NCBI GenBank assembly: GCA_017465905.1
Contig: JAFTVE010000030.1
Span: 1 to 64,000, forward strand
Source: Bacteroidaceae bacterium
GTDB lineage: Bacteria; Bacteroidota; Bacteroidia; Bacteroidales; Bacteroidaceae
Length of the DNA: 64,000 bases
Direction: 5' to 3'
The notes below the pieces were generated by a model that saw only the letters and a list, made by a program, of their open reading frames with translations, did no database searches and was not told the DNA's origin. The position numbers were made by a program, and so were the translations under genes. This document shows, one piece after another, positions 16,351-25,431 of the stretch (position 1 is its first letter; the number at the start of each line of letters is the position of its first letter).

Positions 16351-18009
16351 ATGCTACGCAACCTACATATACAGAACTACGCTCTCATCGAGTCGCTCGA
16401 CCTCGATTTCACCGAGGGATTCTCGGTCATTACCGGTGAGACCGGTGCAGGAAAGTCTATCCTGCTCGGTGCCATCGGCTTGCTCACCGGACAGCGTGCC
16501 GAGACGGCCGCCATACGCACCGGAGCGGCCAAATGCGTCGTCGAGGGCACCTTCGATATTGAGGGGTACGACCTGCAACCGCTCTTTGAGGAGCACGACA
16601 TTGAATACGACAACGAGTGTATCGTGCGACGTGAGATAGCCTCTACGGGCAAGAGCCGCGCCTTCATCAACGACACGCCCGTATCGCTAGGCATCCTGAA
16701 GCAACTGGGCGAGCGACTCGTGGACATCCATTCACAGCATCAGAATCTGCTGCTCAACACCGAGGGCTTCCAGCTCCGCGTGCTCGATACACTGAGTGAA
16801 GACAAAAGCATTCGTCAACAATATACCGAGGCTTACCGCCACTATCGCGACACGGCAGCACGCCTCGAAGCCTTGCGCAATCAGCTTACGGGCGACCAAG
16901 GCGACGAGGAGTATATCCGCTTCCAGCTGAGCCAGTTCGACGAGTGGCGCCTGCAGGAGGGCGAGCAGGAAGAGCTAGAGCAGGAGCTCGAACTCCTCAG
17001 CCATGCCGAAGAAATCAAGGAGAGCCTCTACCGCATCGACGCGATGCTCAGCGGTGACGATGGCGGGCAGACATCTGCACTGAAGAGCGTGACCTCACAG
17101 CTACGCTCACTGACAGCCATCTACCCCGGAGCCGAAGACTGGCACGAGCGCATGGAAAGCCTATACATCGAGTTGAAGGATATCGCCGACGACGTGTCCG
17201 ATGCCAGCGAACGCATCAGCTATGACCCTGAGCGACAGGCTTGGGTAGAGCAACGGCTCGACACCATCTACACGGCACAGCAGAAGCACCGCGTTGGCTC
17301 CGTAGCCGAACTTTTGGAGATAGCCGAGCGCTTCCGCGACACACTGCAGCGCATCGACGAGGCAGGCGAGCGCATTGCTGCGATGGAGAAGGAGACCGCC
17401 GCAGCGCTTGAGGCTCTGCAACATGCTGCTGAGGGCTTGACAGCACAGCGCCAAGCCGTAGCCACCACCTTTGAGAAGGAGATTGCCACACGCCTCGTCG
17501 AACTGGGTATTCCCAACACACGCTTTGCCGTAGACATCACGCCGCGCCGTCAGCCCGACAGCACGGGAGTCGACAGCGTAGCCTTCCTCTTCTCGGCAAA
17601 CAAGAATAGCGCATTGCAAAATATTGCCGAAGTCGCATCAGGTGGCGAGATTTCGCGCATCATGCTCTCACTCAAGAGCATCATCGCCACGGCCACAGCC
17701 ATGCCCACCCTCATCTTCGACGAGATTGACACAGGCGTATCGGGCACTATCGCAGCCCGCATGGCCGACATCATGGAGAGCATCGCCAGCCACGGCCGCC
17801 AAGTCATCAGTATCACCCACCTGCCGCAGATTGCAGCCAAGGGCACCGCGCACTACAAGGTATATAAGGAGGACACGGAAGATGCTACCGTCAGCCACAT
17901 CCGCACACTTACTACCGACGAGCGCATCAGCGAACTCGCACAGATGATGAGTGCTGGCACCCTCACCGAGGCGGCGATAAATAATGCTCGTGAGATGCTG
18001 GGGGTATAA
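16351..18009 (+). CDS. recN: DNA repair protein RecN, 552 aa
   Basis: This SMC-like ATPase acts early in double-strand break repair. The N-terminus LRNLHIQNYALIESLDLDF leads to the Walker A GETGAGKSIL. A central coiled coil (about 150-370) has many Glu/Arg heptads. The C-terminal half carries the ABC signature region SGGEISRIMLSLKSI, Walker B TLIFDEIDTGVSG and the H-loop ISITHLPQIAAKG. The length is normal and the gene appears intact. It is followed by a clear terminator. Confidence 0.96.
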   Translation: MLRNLHIQNYALIESLDLDFTEGFSVITGETGAGKSILLGAIGLLTGQRAETAAIRTGAAKCVVEGTFDIEGYDLQPLFEEHDIEYDNECIVRREIASTGKSRAFINDTPVSLGILKQLGERLVDIHSQHQNLLLNTEGFQLRVLDTLSEDKSIRQQYTEAYRHYRDTAARLEALRNQLTGDQGDEEYIRFQLSQFDEWRLQEGEQEELEQELELLSHAEEIKESLYRIDAMLSGDDGGQTSALKSVTSQLRSLTAIYPGAEDWHERMESLYIELKDIADDVSDASERISYDPERQAWVEQRLDTIYTAQQKHRVGSVAELLEIAERFRDTLQRIDEAGERIAAMEKETAAALEALQHAAEGLTAQRQAVATTFEKEIATRLVELGIPNTRFAVDITPRRQPDSTGVDSVAFLFSANKNSALQNIAEVASGGEISRIMLSLKSIIATATAMPTLIFDEIDTGVSGTIAARMADIMESIASHGRQVISITHLPQIAAKGTAHYKVYKEDTEDATVSHIRTLTTDERISELAQMMSAGTLTEAAINNAREMLGV

Positions 18010-18050
18010 GAATACAACGAGGAAAAGTAAGCATATATAGGAATACATGA

Positions 18051-18088
18051 GAAGACAGGAGACTCGCGTAGTTTCCTGCCTTCTTTTT
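18051..18088 (+). terminator. Rho-independent terminator after recN
   Basis: GAAG-ACAGGAGACT pairs with AGTTTCCTG-CCTTC, followed by TTTTTAT. It lies about 40 bases after the recN stop. Confidence 0.8.
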
Positions 18089-18290
18089 ATATTATAGGGC
18101 GAAACGGATGTTATTCCCGTACAAAAATTTTGTAGCATAATGTAAGGCAAATCCTGCGGATTGCTTACACGGCACAGAAATCGGAAGTATAGACTTTTTC
18201 GTTCTTATGGCAGATTGTTATCGCTTCCTTTTTCTTGCTAACGCTTTGCTTTTTCCTAATCGCTCATGGTTGCGTTCTTTTCGAATGTCT

Positions 18291-18361
18291 CGGGGATTGG
18301 ACGAGAAGATAGCAAGGATTTCCCTGTTCTATTTCTTTTGTGAACATAAATTGTCGTAAAT
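18291..18361. repeat. ~70-bp direct repeat, copy 1
   Basis: This copy begins GGGGATTGGACGAGA and contains TTTTGTGAACATAAATTGTC. A second copy lies about 292 bases downstream at 18583-18655, with scattered substitutions. The two copies bracket a 40-bp perfect palindrome. Confidence 0.7.
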
Positions 18362-18450
18362 TGGCCATGAAAGTCTGCCGTGGGTACATTAAAGGGAACA
18401 AATTCAATCTTTTCTACATTCAAATTTGTGAGTATCAGATAAAAAATACT

Positions 18451-18490
18451 GTTGTGCAGATTTGGAATTGCAATTCCAAATCTGCACAAC
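18451..18490. repeat. 40-bp perfect palindrome
   Basis: GTTGTGCAGATTTGGAATTG (18451-18470) is followed directly by its exact reverse complement (18471-18490), with no loop. It lies between two ~70-bp direct repeats in a gene-poor tract. It may be a transposon-related REP-like structure or a protein site. Confidence 0.85.
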
Positions 18491-18582
18491 ATTCCTCCGT
18501 CATCTATGCAGGAGTAGAACAATTAGACACTCCGCACGACGGCATCATCAACTATCGGAACTTTCATATATAAGCAATGCCT

Positions 18583-18655
18583 TGGGGATTGGGCGAGAAC
18601 AAGGCAAGGATTCCCCTTTTCTTTTTCTCTTGTGAACATAAACTGTTGTAAACTA
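18583..18655. repeat. ~70-bp direct repeat, copy 2
   Basis: This is the downstream partner of 18291-18361, beginning TGGGGATTGGGCGAGA and containing CTTGTGAACATAAACTGTTG. Confidence 0.7.
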
Positions 18656-18762
18656 TCTCTGTCTACTGATTAAAAGTCACATAGATAATGGCTTTGTCGC
18701 TTTTTAGGAATTTTATTCCCAAAAACTTGTGGAATTCAACTTCTTTTCTTATATTTGCATAT

Positions 18763-18849
18763 ATGATTGATGATGAGAAACTAATCGAATACATCTTACT
18801 ACAAGTCATACTAGCAATTGACATATTCCTTATCAATACAATATACTAA
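18763..18849 (+). CDS. Possible 28-aa hydrophobic peptide
   Basis: The frame reads MIDDEKLIEYILLQVILAID... and ends at TAA. An acidic N-terminus is followed by a long hydrophobic run. A consensus promoter lies so close that the transcript would be nearly leaderless. There is no homology evidence and the frame is short, so it may be chance. Confidence 0.2.
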   Translation: MIDDEKLIEYILLQVILAIDIFLINTIY

Positions 18850-19237
18850 GGCCTCTACATATTACTATTAATATCGGTTTTTACAAATGTTTCCGTAGAG
18901 GATAATTCATATAATTAATATGTTGATTGCATTGATGCTGCAATTAGATTTATTACTATTGAAGGCTAAAATCCTATAAGCCCTATTCTATTTTTATTTT
19001 TAGGAGTCAGTATAACATATTCAAACACCTATTTAGGTTATACACAACCCCTCATACTACAGCCCCTCCAGCCATGATAATGCTGTTTAGGTAGAGTGAA
19101 CCTTCACTCTCTTTTGGAGAGCGCTTATCTCAATAGGAAGTCACAATGATAAGTGTTAATCGTGACAAAATGTTTAATTTCAAACAATGTTTCGATATGA
19201 AGATTGTTTATATCAGAAGAATAAGGGAATAATTCTA

Positions 19238-19312
19238 ATGCTCTCTATTGATTTTATTAGAACTTTAATTTTCCTAATTAGATTATTTGCTCTATTATCT
19301 GAAATTCTATAA
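19238..19312 (+). CDS. Possible 24-aa hydrophobic peptide
   Basis: The frame reads MLSIDFIRTLIFLIRLFALL... with one hydrophobic helix broken by two arginines. A terminator hairpin follows 24 bases later. The size and hydrophobicity resemble type I toxin peptides, but nothing else supports that. No consensus promoter was found directly upstream. Confidence 0.2.
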   Translation: MLSIDFIRTLIFLIRLFALLSEIL

Positions 19313-19335
19313 AAACGGAATATCCCCTATCTCTA

Positions 19336-19365
19336 AAAAAGGATGATTAAGGCCATCCTCTTTTT
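19336..19365 (+). terminator. Rho-independent terminator in the gene-poor tract
   Basis: AGGATG and CATCCT form a short stem with flanking A-run and T-run (TTTTT). It lies just before the left end of the decayed insertion sequence. Confidence 0.55.
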
Positions 19366-19382
19366 ATTTAACTATTTATTGT

Positions 19383-20330
19383 CATTAGTGTCCACTAAAA
19401 AATCAAAATAGCTCTTTGAAATAGTTGATATTTAATTTGTTATAGAGGTTTTGCAAGCGAACGGATTTGAAATTACTTTTGCGGTCATAATCAGACCGTT
19501 ATGAATAAAGATAAATACGTTTTCGCCCAATTAGTAGAGTTTCTTGATTGTTTTAAGTTTCGAAGAATCGTAGCTAAGTATCAAGGAGACAGATATATAA
19601 AATCGTTCTCTTGTTGGAATCAACTACTGGTAATGATGTTCGGCCAACTCTCCAATCGTGAAGGTTTACGCGACTTGATCGTTGCACTCGAAGCTCATTG
19701 GCGTAAGCTGTACCACTTAGGAATGGGCAAGTCTGTAACCCGAAGCAATTTGTCTAAAGCAAATGAGCTGCGAGACTACAGAATCTTCGAGGATTTTGCT
19801 TATCACCTGGTTGCAGAGGCACGTTCCCAAAGCATCGAAAAGATATTCGGTTTTGATGGTCATGTGTATGCTTTTGACTCCACAACGATAGACCTATGCC
19901 TTGAAGTTTTCGAGTGGCAAAGTTCCGCAAGCATAAAGGAGGGATTAAGATTCGCACCCTCTATGATATTGAGGCACAGGTTCCTGCATTCTTTCATATC
20001 ACAACAGCATCGATTAATGATATAAAGGCATTACCTGAGATACCCTATGAGAAAGGAGCATATTACATCTTTGATCGTGGTTACAACGATTTCTCAAATC
20101 TGTTCAAGATAGAGCAGATAGAAGCGACCTTTGTGGTGCGTGCAAAGAAGAACCTGAAGTTCAAGCAAACCTCATGGAAACGGAGGCTTCCGAAGAACGT
20201 CTTGTCTGATTCGACCATAGAGTTTACGGTATATAAGAGTTCTAAAGATTATCCGATTCCGCTTAGAAGAGTCGTCTATTCAGGCTCGCTCGGTATCGTG
20301 AGCTGCATGTCCTAAACGCGAACGGCCATG
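19383..20330 (+). mobile_element. Remnant of an IS4-type insertion sequence
   Basis: The left end shows CATTAGTGTCCACTAAAA, a form I recognise as a terminal repeat of Bacteroidota IS4-family elements. No inverse copy is found downstream of the transposase fragment, so the right end is lost. The transposase is frameshifted and 3'-truncated, so the copy should be inactive. Confidence 0.7.
19501..20315 (+). pseudogene. IS4-family transposase with N-terminal DUF4372, frameshifted and truncated
   Basis: Frame 1 starts MNKDKYVFAQLVEFLD and includes YAFDSTTIDLCLEVFEW, with the first catalytic Asp. Near 19914 one base seems lost: frame 2 continues KFRKHKGGIKIRTLYDIEAQ and YYIFDRGYNDFSNLF, with the second Asp. 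After RRVVYS (about 20282) the frame shifts again; RYRELHVL can be read in another frame. The C-terminal third with the catalytic Glu and the YREN-like region is missing. The intact family protein is about 380-400 residues. Confidence 0.85.
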
Positions 20331-20426
20331 AACGAAGTTTTCATCCGCGTGCTGCGCGGCATAGGGCTGGCATTAGTCGCACTCATCCTTATGTGATGAG
20401 TGCGACACTCCTTTACAAACCTAAAG

Positions 20427-20578
20427 CAAGTTTGATATTTCTCGCTCGTTTATTCGTATCTTAATGGCTGCGCCAAGAAGATACTTGCACTCGCTGTGAA
20501 TAAAATAGCACTGCGAGAGATAAAAGTAAACTTTTCTTCTCGCAGCCCTTTTTATTCGCTCGCTTATTCGTATCTTTG
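20427..20578 (+). promoter_or_regulatory. Hairpin-forming repeats carrying a promoter
   Basis: A segment TTGATATTTCTCGCTCGTTT followed by ATTCGTATCTT (20434-20461) and a second, longer version ending TTATTCG-TATCTTTG (20578) lie upstream of the LamG gene. The string AAGAAGATACTTGCACTCGC also occurs upstream of argH near 42820. TATCTTTG at 20571-20578 fits the -7 element. An inverted segment (CTGCGAGAG with CTTCTCGCAG) forms a hairpin just upstream. Confidence 0.6.
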
Positions 20579-20610
20579 TAAATCAGACACAACTAACAAA
20601 GAATTTTATC

Positions 20611-22215
20611 ATGAAAAAACTTCTTTTCACACTGCTGGCGTGCCTGTCGATGGGCGCCATGGCCCAAGAGGGGCTGATACTGCACTACGACTTCGTGGGC
20701 GATGAGGGAACAACGGTGCGCGACAAGAGCGACTCGCACCACGATGGCACCCTGAAGGGGAGCGCCTCCGTGGCGGACGGCACCGTGTATCTGGGCAATG
20801 AGGACGGATACATCGACCTGGGCGAGGGCATCGGCAAGGAGTTGCAGCAATTGCGCCAGTTTACCGTCGCCGTGCGCTACAAGGTGGATAGCGAGGCCTC
20901 GCTCAAGGGACAGGGATACTTCCTGTGGGCCTTCTCCACGATGGAGCTCAACACGCAAACCGAGGGTCGCTACCATGCCTACAAGCTGAACGTACAACGG
21001 GCCGAGAACTCGGTGGGCGGATGGAAGAACGAGACGCTCATGGACCTGGGCAAGCCCTCGGAGAAGGGCAACTGGCAATATGTGGTGTACACGCAGAACG
21101 ACGACGAGGGCCGACTCTTCCTGAACGGACGGCTGGTGGCATTCCTCAACGGCATGTTCACCATGGCACAGACCTTCCCCAAAGAGGCTCCCACATACAA
21201 CTGGATGGGGCGTGCCCCTTTCAAGGGCGACTCGTACCTGAAGGGCACCAGCATCGACGATGTGCGCATGTATAGCACGGCACTCACCGAGAAGGAGGTG
21301 CGCGACCTGTACAACGACGTCCAGCAGGGCGACCTCGCACGCCACGATTTCCTCTACACGGGCCAGTCGAAGAACCGGCGCATGTATAAGGTGAAGGATG
21401 GCGACATCATCTGGCGATACGACAACACCGATGGACGAGGCGAGATAAGCGACGCGGTGCTGATGGATGACGGACATATCCTGATTGCCGACCAGTATGG
21501 CATTGCCGAGGTCGACACCGAGGGGCGCGAGCTATGGCGCCATCGGGCACCCGAAGGCACCGAGATACACACTATACAGCCCGTGGGCGAGCGCCACGTG
21601 CTATACGTGCAGAACGGCAAGCCCGCCAAGGTGATGGTGATGAACATCGCCAAGCAGAAGGTGGTGCACGAATTTGTGATTCCCTACCCCGAGAAGGGTA
21701 GCGTACACGGACAGTTCCGCAATGCCCGCCTCACGAGCAAGGGCACCCTGCTGGTGGCCAATATGGCGATGGGCTTCGTGGCCGAATACAATGCCAAGGG
21801 CAAGGAGCTGCACCGATGGGAGCTGTTTGGCCCCTGGTCGGCTACCGAGCTGGAGAACGGCAACATCCTGATGGTGGGGCGCAAGGGCCCCGTCAAGGAG
21901 GTGATGCGCGACGGCACCGTAGTGTGGGAGACCAACACGACACAGTATGGCGTGGATAGCCCGCAGAAGGCCTACCGACTGAAGAATGGCAACACGGTCA
22001 TCACCAACTGGTTCAACGAATGGAACAAAACGGCGGTGGCCACCTTCAACCCCTCACGTGCTCCATTGCAGATGATAGAGCTCACCCCCGACGGACATGT
22101 GGCTTGGGAGGTGTCGTCATGGAAGGGCGACCGCAACCTGGGGCCTGCCACCACATTCCAACTGCTCGACGAGCCGGTGGTGAGGAAGGATTGCCGATTC
22201 GGGAGATTCAAGTAG
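20611..22215 (+). CDS. Secreted LamG-like / beta-propeller protein, 534 aa
   Basis: A signal peptide ends at SMGAMAQ (about residue 19). Residues about 20-230 form a concanavalin-like LamG domain (LILHYDFVGDEGTTVRDKS, then GRLFLNGRLVAFLNG and IDDVRMYSTALTEKEVRDLY). Residues about 250-530 carry repeated strand motifs of a PQQ- or arylsulfotransferase-like propeller (GDIIWRYDNTDGRGEISDAV, LMDDGHILIADQYGIAEV). It probably acts outside the cytoplasm on or near carbohydrate. No catalytic residues can be assigned. A DUF362 protein gene follows on the same strand. Confidence 0.75.
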   Translation: MKKLLFTLLACLSMGAMAQEGLILHYDFVGDEGTTVRDKSDSHHDGTLKGSASVADGTVYLGNEDGYIDLGEGIGKELQQLRQFTVAVRYKVDSEASLKGQGYFLWAFSTMELNTQTEGRYHAYKLNVQRAENSVGGWKNETLMDLGKPSEKGNWQYVVYTQNDDEGRLFLNGRLVAFLNGMFTMAQTFPKEAPTYNWMGRAPFKGDSYLKGTSIDDVRMYSTALTEKEVRDLYNDVQQGDLARHDFLYTGQSKNRRMYKVKDGDIIWRYDNTDGRGEISDAVLMDDGHILIADQYGIAEVDTEGRELWRHRAPEGTEIHTIQPVGERHVLYVQNGKPAKVMVMNIAKQKVVHEFVIPYPEKGSVHGQFRNARLTSKGTLLVANMAMGFVAEYNAKGKELHRWELFGPWSATELENGNILMVGRKGPVKEVMRDGTVVWETNTTQYGVDSPQKAYRLKNGNTVITNWFNEWNKTAVATFNPSRAPLQMIELTPDGHVAWEVSSWKGDRNLGPATTFQLLDEPVVRKDCRFGRFK

Positions 22216-22240
22216 TATAAGTTTCGCAAGCTCATCTTCT

Positions 22241-22375
22241 TAGGAGCCAGGAGTTAAAGGGAGTTATCGCTTCGCTAAGGAGATAAAAGCCAATAGCTCT
22301 TTCGCGTGTTATAACATTCGGCATTTATCTCCCTTTATCTCCTAATAACTCCCTTTATCTCCTACAATAAATAGC
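22241..22375. repeat. Bracketed 10-bp-unit repeat element
   Basis: The left arm has GGAGTTAAAGGGAGTTAT. The right arm has four 10-bp units of the types ATCTCCCTTT and AACTCCCTTT, the inverse orientation. A core of about 50 bases lies between. It fills the gap between the LamG and DUF362 genes. Confidence 0.7.
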
Positions 22376-22399
22376 ATAATTTTTAAACATCACACTGAT

Positions 22400-23638
22400 A
22401 TGAAAAAGATTCTTTTACTTGCCACCATGGCCCTGTCGGCCATCATGGCATCGGCACAGCCGAAATTGTTTGTACAGCCCAACGAGCCGATTGGCGAGGG
22501 CAAGGGTATTCATCCCGGACGCGTAGTATGGGTACATAGCCCCGGCGTGGCCTCATGGGACGGCGAGACGGGCCTCTGGGTAGAAGACCGATGGAACGAC
22601 CAAGAGAAAGCCGACAAGATGATACGCTCGGCAGTGACCCAGCTGGCAGGCCAAAAGAAGGCCAAGAAGGCATGGAAGGCGCTGTTCAAGAACTTCAACC
22701 AAACACACGGCCGAGGCAACAAGGGCTACCAGAAGGGCGAGAAGATTGCCATCAAGCTGAACATGAACAATGCCATCACCCACCGCGACACCATAGAGCT
22801 GAACTCATCGCCCTTCGTGACACTGGCGCTCGTGCGTAGCCTGGTCAACGAGGCGGGCGTGGCGCAGGAGGACATCATCGTATGCGAGCCGAGCCGTGCC
22901 ATCACCGACAGCATCTACAACAAGATTCACCGCGAATTCCCCGACGTGGTGTTCATTGACAATATCGGTGGCGACGGACGCCTCAAGTGCGAGTACTACC
23001 CCGAGCAGCTGAAGTACTCGGTGGACAATGGCAAGATGGCTCGCGGATTGGCCAAGTGCGTGGTGGATGCCGACTACCTCATCAACTCGGCCCTGCTGAA
23101 GACCCACAATGGCCCCGGCGTGACGCTCACCGCCAAGAACTGGTATGGCGCCACCGACATCAACCTCCTGTGGCGCAAGAATGCCCACAATGGCATCAGC
23201 GCCGACAAGCGCCACGGCAAGCCGAGCTACAAGACCATGGTGGATTGGATAGGCCATAAGGACCTGGGACAGAAGTGCCTGCTCTTCCTCATCGACGGCA
23301 CCTACGGCAGCCGCGACGTCAACGGAGCCCCCTCGCCCAAGTGGCAGAAAGCCCCCTTCAACAACGACTGGTGCTGCAGCATCATCGTGTCGCAAGACCC
23401 CCTGGCTTGCGACGTGGTGGGCATGGACATGCTCATCCATGAGTGGCCCGAGTTTGGCAGCTTCAACTACTGCGACGAGTACCTGCGCGAAGCGGCCACC
23501 ATCCCCAACCCCGTGACAGGCGTGGTATACGACCCCGAGCGCGACGGCAAGCCCCTGACAGCTCCCCTCGGCCTCATGGAACATGCCGACAAGGACCGCC
23601 GCTACACGAAGCTCGACATGATTTATGTGAAGCAGTAA
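22400..23638 (+). CDS. Secreted DUF362-domain protein, 412 aa
   Basis: A signal peptide ends near SAIMASAQ (residue 20). The body matches DUF362: VWVHSPGVASWDGETGLWVE, KIAIKLNMNN, FVTLALVRSLVNEAGV, and YLINSALLKTHNGPGVTLTA followed by KNWYGA. DUF362 proteins are sometimes fused to ferredoxins, but no CxxCxxC cluster is seen here. The function is not established. The neighbouring LamG/propeller protein shares orientation and export, which suggests a joint extracytoplasmic task. Confidence 0.8.
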   Translation: MKKILLLATMALSAIMASAQPKLFVQPNEPIGEGKGIHPGRVVWVHSPGVASWDGETGLWVEDRWNDQEKADKMIRSAVTQLAGQKKAKKAWKALFKNFNQTHGRGNKGYQKGEKIAIKLNMNNAITHRDTIELNSSPFVTLALVRSLVNEAGVAQEDIIVCEPSRAITDSIYNKIHREFPDVVFIDNIGGDGRLKCEYYPEQLKYSVDNGKMARGLAKCVVDADYLINSALLKTHNGPGVTLTAKNWYGATDINLLWRKNAHNGISADKRHGKPSYKTMVDWIGHKDLGQKCLLFLIDGTYGSRDVNGAPSPKWQKAPFNNDWCCSIIVSQDPLACDVVGMDMLIHEWPEFGSFNYCDEYLREAATIPNPVTGVVYDPERDGKPLTAPLGLMEHADKDRRYTKLDMIYVKQ

Positions 23639-23672
23639 GAGGAGTTCGGATTTAGAAACTCAGGAAATAGAA

Positions 23673-23702
23673 ATATCCCCCGGCTACAAAGTCGGGGGAT
23701 AT
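23673..23702. terminator. Bidirectional terminator
   Basis: ATATCCCCCG pairs with CGGGGGATAT between two converging genes (ends at 23638 and 23718). Confidence 0.75.
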
Positions 23703-23717
23703 CTGTTTCCGTCTGTT

Positions 23718-25130
23718 TTAATTTTCATTCACCAACACACTCACCTCACTCTCGGGCAGATGCCCGCTACGGATGCGCCACTCCTGCGGATAGAGATTAT
23801 TGGCGCGGTTGCCGATGTTCTTGACAAAGCCGAGAGGGATGTTGCGGTAGGTGACGATGACAAAGCCACGCGGCATGTCAGAGGGGAGCGCGATGGCCTC
23901 GCGGCGCAAGTAGCGCAAGGCATCGGCATAGCTGAGCTCGCAACGGGTAAAGGCATCGGGGCGGAGCGCCGTGCTCATAGCCAGTTCGTGGGCAGGGAGT
24001 GCGTCGCGCCCCTTGAGCTCGGCCAGGGTGATGCCCGCCTTCAGCACATACAACCGCTCACTCAAGATGGCATGCAGCTCCTCCATATCGGTGGGGAGAG
24101 CCACCACATCCGTATCTTGCACCTTGAAGGTATAGTCATTCGTCGTGAGCCACCCCTTGCACTCGGCAGGCACAGGCATGGCGGGGCGCTTGGTCTTCTC
24201 CTTCTTGCCTCGCTTCGCCTTGGGCGCGTCGCCCTGATGCTCGGCTGGGGCATCGGCAGGCTTGCGCAGTGCAGCAAGGAAGAAGCCCTCGCCCCGTGTG
24301 CGGCCAGGGAGGAAGCGGTAGGCATGAGCCACATCGGCGGGCACAAGGCTCGGCGTGATGCCCCACGAGGGGGCGGTCTCTATAGGCAGTAGCGTGGCTC
24401 CCAGCTCGTCCATCATCCAGCGCACATTCTCCTCGTCCTCAGCGGTATTGAAGGTGCAGGTGCTATAGATGAGCAAGCCTCCGGGGCGTAGTGTAGGCCA
24501 TATATCCGTGAGGATGTCGCGCTGGCGCTGCCAGCACACGGCAACGTTCTCGGGGCTCCATTCGGCCACTGCCGTCTCATCCTTGCGGAACATGCCCTCT
24601 CCACTGCAGGGAGCGTCCACGAGGATAAGGTCGAAGAGCGGCCCCAGGAGCGTAAAGTCGGCAGGATAGTTCGATGTCACCATACAGCGCGGATGCCCCC
24701 ACTTGGTGATATTCTCGGCAAGCACCTGTGCACGGGGACGCATCACCTCATTGGACACGAGCACACACTCGTCGGGAAGGAGCGAGCGCAACAGCGTGCT
24801 TTTGCCGCCCGGAGCCGCGCAGAGGTCGAGGGCCACGCGAGCCGTACCGAGATGTTGCCTCACCGCCTGCTCCACAAACATCGACGAAGCCTCCTGCACG
24901 TAGTAGCTACCCGCGTGCAGCAGAGGGTCGAACGTGAATGCCGGACGCTCAGGCAGGTAATACCCCTCAGCGGCCCACGGCACACGCTCGTAGGGCACCC
25001 CCTCCGACCATTTATCCCGGTTGACACGGATACTCACGGCAGGCTCGCCAAGCAAAGCCTCGCGAAAAGCCTCATAGTCGACGCCAAGCAACTGGCGCAT
25101 GGTGTGTTCGAAAGACGCAGGTAAATCCAT
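23718..25130 (-). CDS. RsmF/NOL1-type RNA m5C methyltransferase, 470 aa
   Basis: This SAM-dependent enzyme methylates a cytosine in RNA, probably rRNA. The Rossmann domain shows ALDLCAAPGGKSTLLRSLL (motif I). DAPCSGEGMFRKD (motif IV) and STCTFNTAEDEENV (motif VI) carry the two cysteines of the fold; the TC cysteine is the usual nucleophile. The C-terminal part (about 310-470) fits the extra RsmF-like domain, preceded by a Lys-rich linker. The gene stands alone between converging and diverging neighbours. Confidence 0.88.
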   Translation of the reverse strand: MDLPASFEHTMRQLLGVDYEAFREALLGEPAVSIRVNRDKWSEGVPYERVPWAAEGYYLPERPAFTFDPLLHAGSYYVQEASSMFVEQAVRQHLGTARVALDLCAAPGGKSTLLRSLLPDECVLVSNEVMRPRAQVLAENITKWGHPRCMVTSNYPADFTLLGPLFDLILVDAPCSGEGMFRKDETAVAEWSPENVAVCWQRQRDILTDIWPTLRPGGLLIYSTCTFNTAEDEENVRWMMDELGATLLPIETAPSWGITPSLVPADVAHAYRFLPGRTRGEGFFLAALRKPADAPAEHQGDAPKAKRGKKEKTKRPAMPVPAECKGWLTTNDYTFKVQDTDVVALPTDMEELHAILSERLYVLKAGITLAELKGRDALPAHELAMSTALRPDAFTRCELSYADALRYLRREAIALPSDMPRGFVIVTYRNIPLGFVKNIGNRANNLYPQEWRIRSGHLPESEVSVLVNEN

Positions 25131-25215
25131 TGATTATGCTTTATTGCACAAAAGTACGCAAAGTTTTTCAGAAATCCCCCAACACACCTACACACAATTC
25201 ATTTTGCCTTGACAA

Positions 25216-25359
25216 TTTATTCGATTTACACTACTGGTTTATTCGATTGGGCTGTACAATTTTTAAATCAAAGCTTATGATTTATTATTCAGTGCCTATG
25301 ATTTAGTATTCATAAACTTTGAACAGACATTCAGAACCTACGATTTGGAAATCCTACAA
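25216..25359. repeat. 21-22-bp-period array upstream of the GH20 gene
   Basis: TTTATTCGATT occurs at 25216 and 25238, 22 bases apart. Further on, TATGATTTA at 25276 and 25297, and a related TACGATTTGG at 25339 (42 bases on), follow a 21-bp period, with ATTCA kept in register in the intervening unit. These fill most of the 300 bases between the divergent methyltransferase and hexosaminidase genes; no gene is seen here. Confidence 0.6.
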
Positions 25360-25431
25360 AGATTATGTAATTTTACAAGCATAACAAGAGAAGTTATCAA
25401 CATACCCAACAAAAACAATCACCTTTGGCAT

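Larger units (their letters stand above)
18656..19382. other. AT-rich gene-poor stretch with two possible tiny ORFs
   Basis: I see no conventional gene here. Two short open frames could encode hydrophobic peptides of 28 and 24 residues, described in the findings. The first has a good promoter (TTG near 18728, TATATTTG near 18750) almost touching its ATG at 18763. The second, 19238-19312, precedes a terminator. The base composition is more AT-rich than its surroundings, as expected for an acquired or decaying tract. Confidence 0.5.

Noticed and set aside
18256..18573. Short frames across the palindrome
   Set aside because: They are created by the repeated and palindromic DNA on both strands and have no gene-like features.
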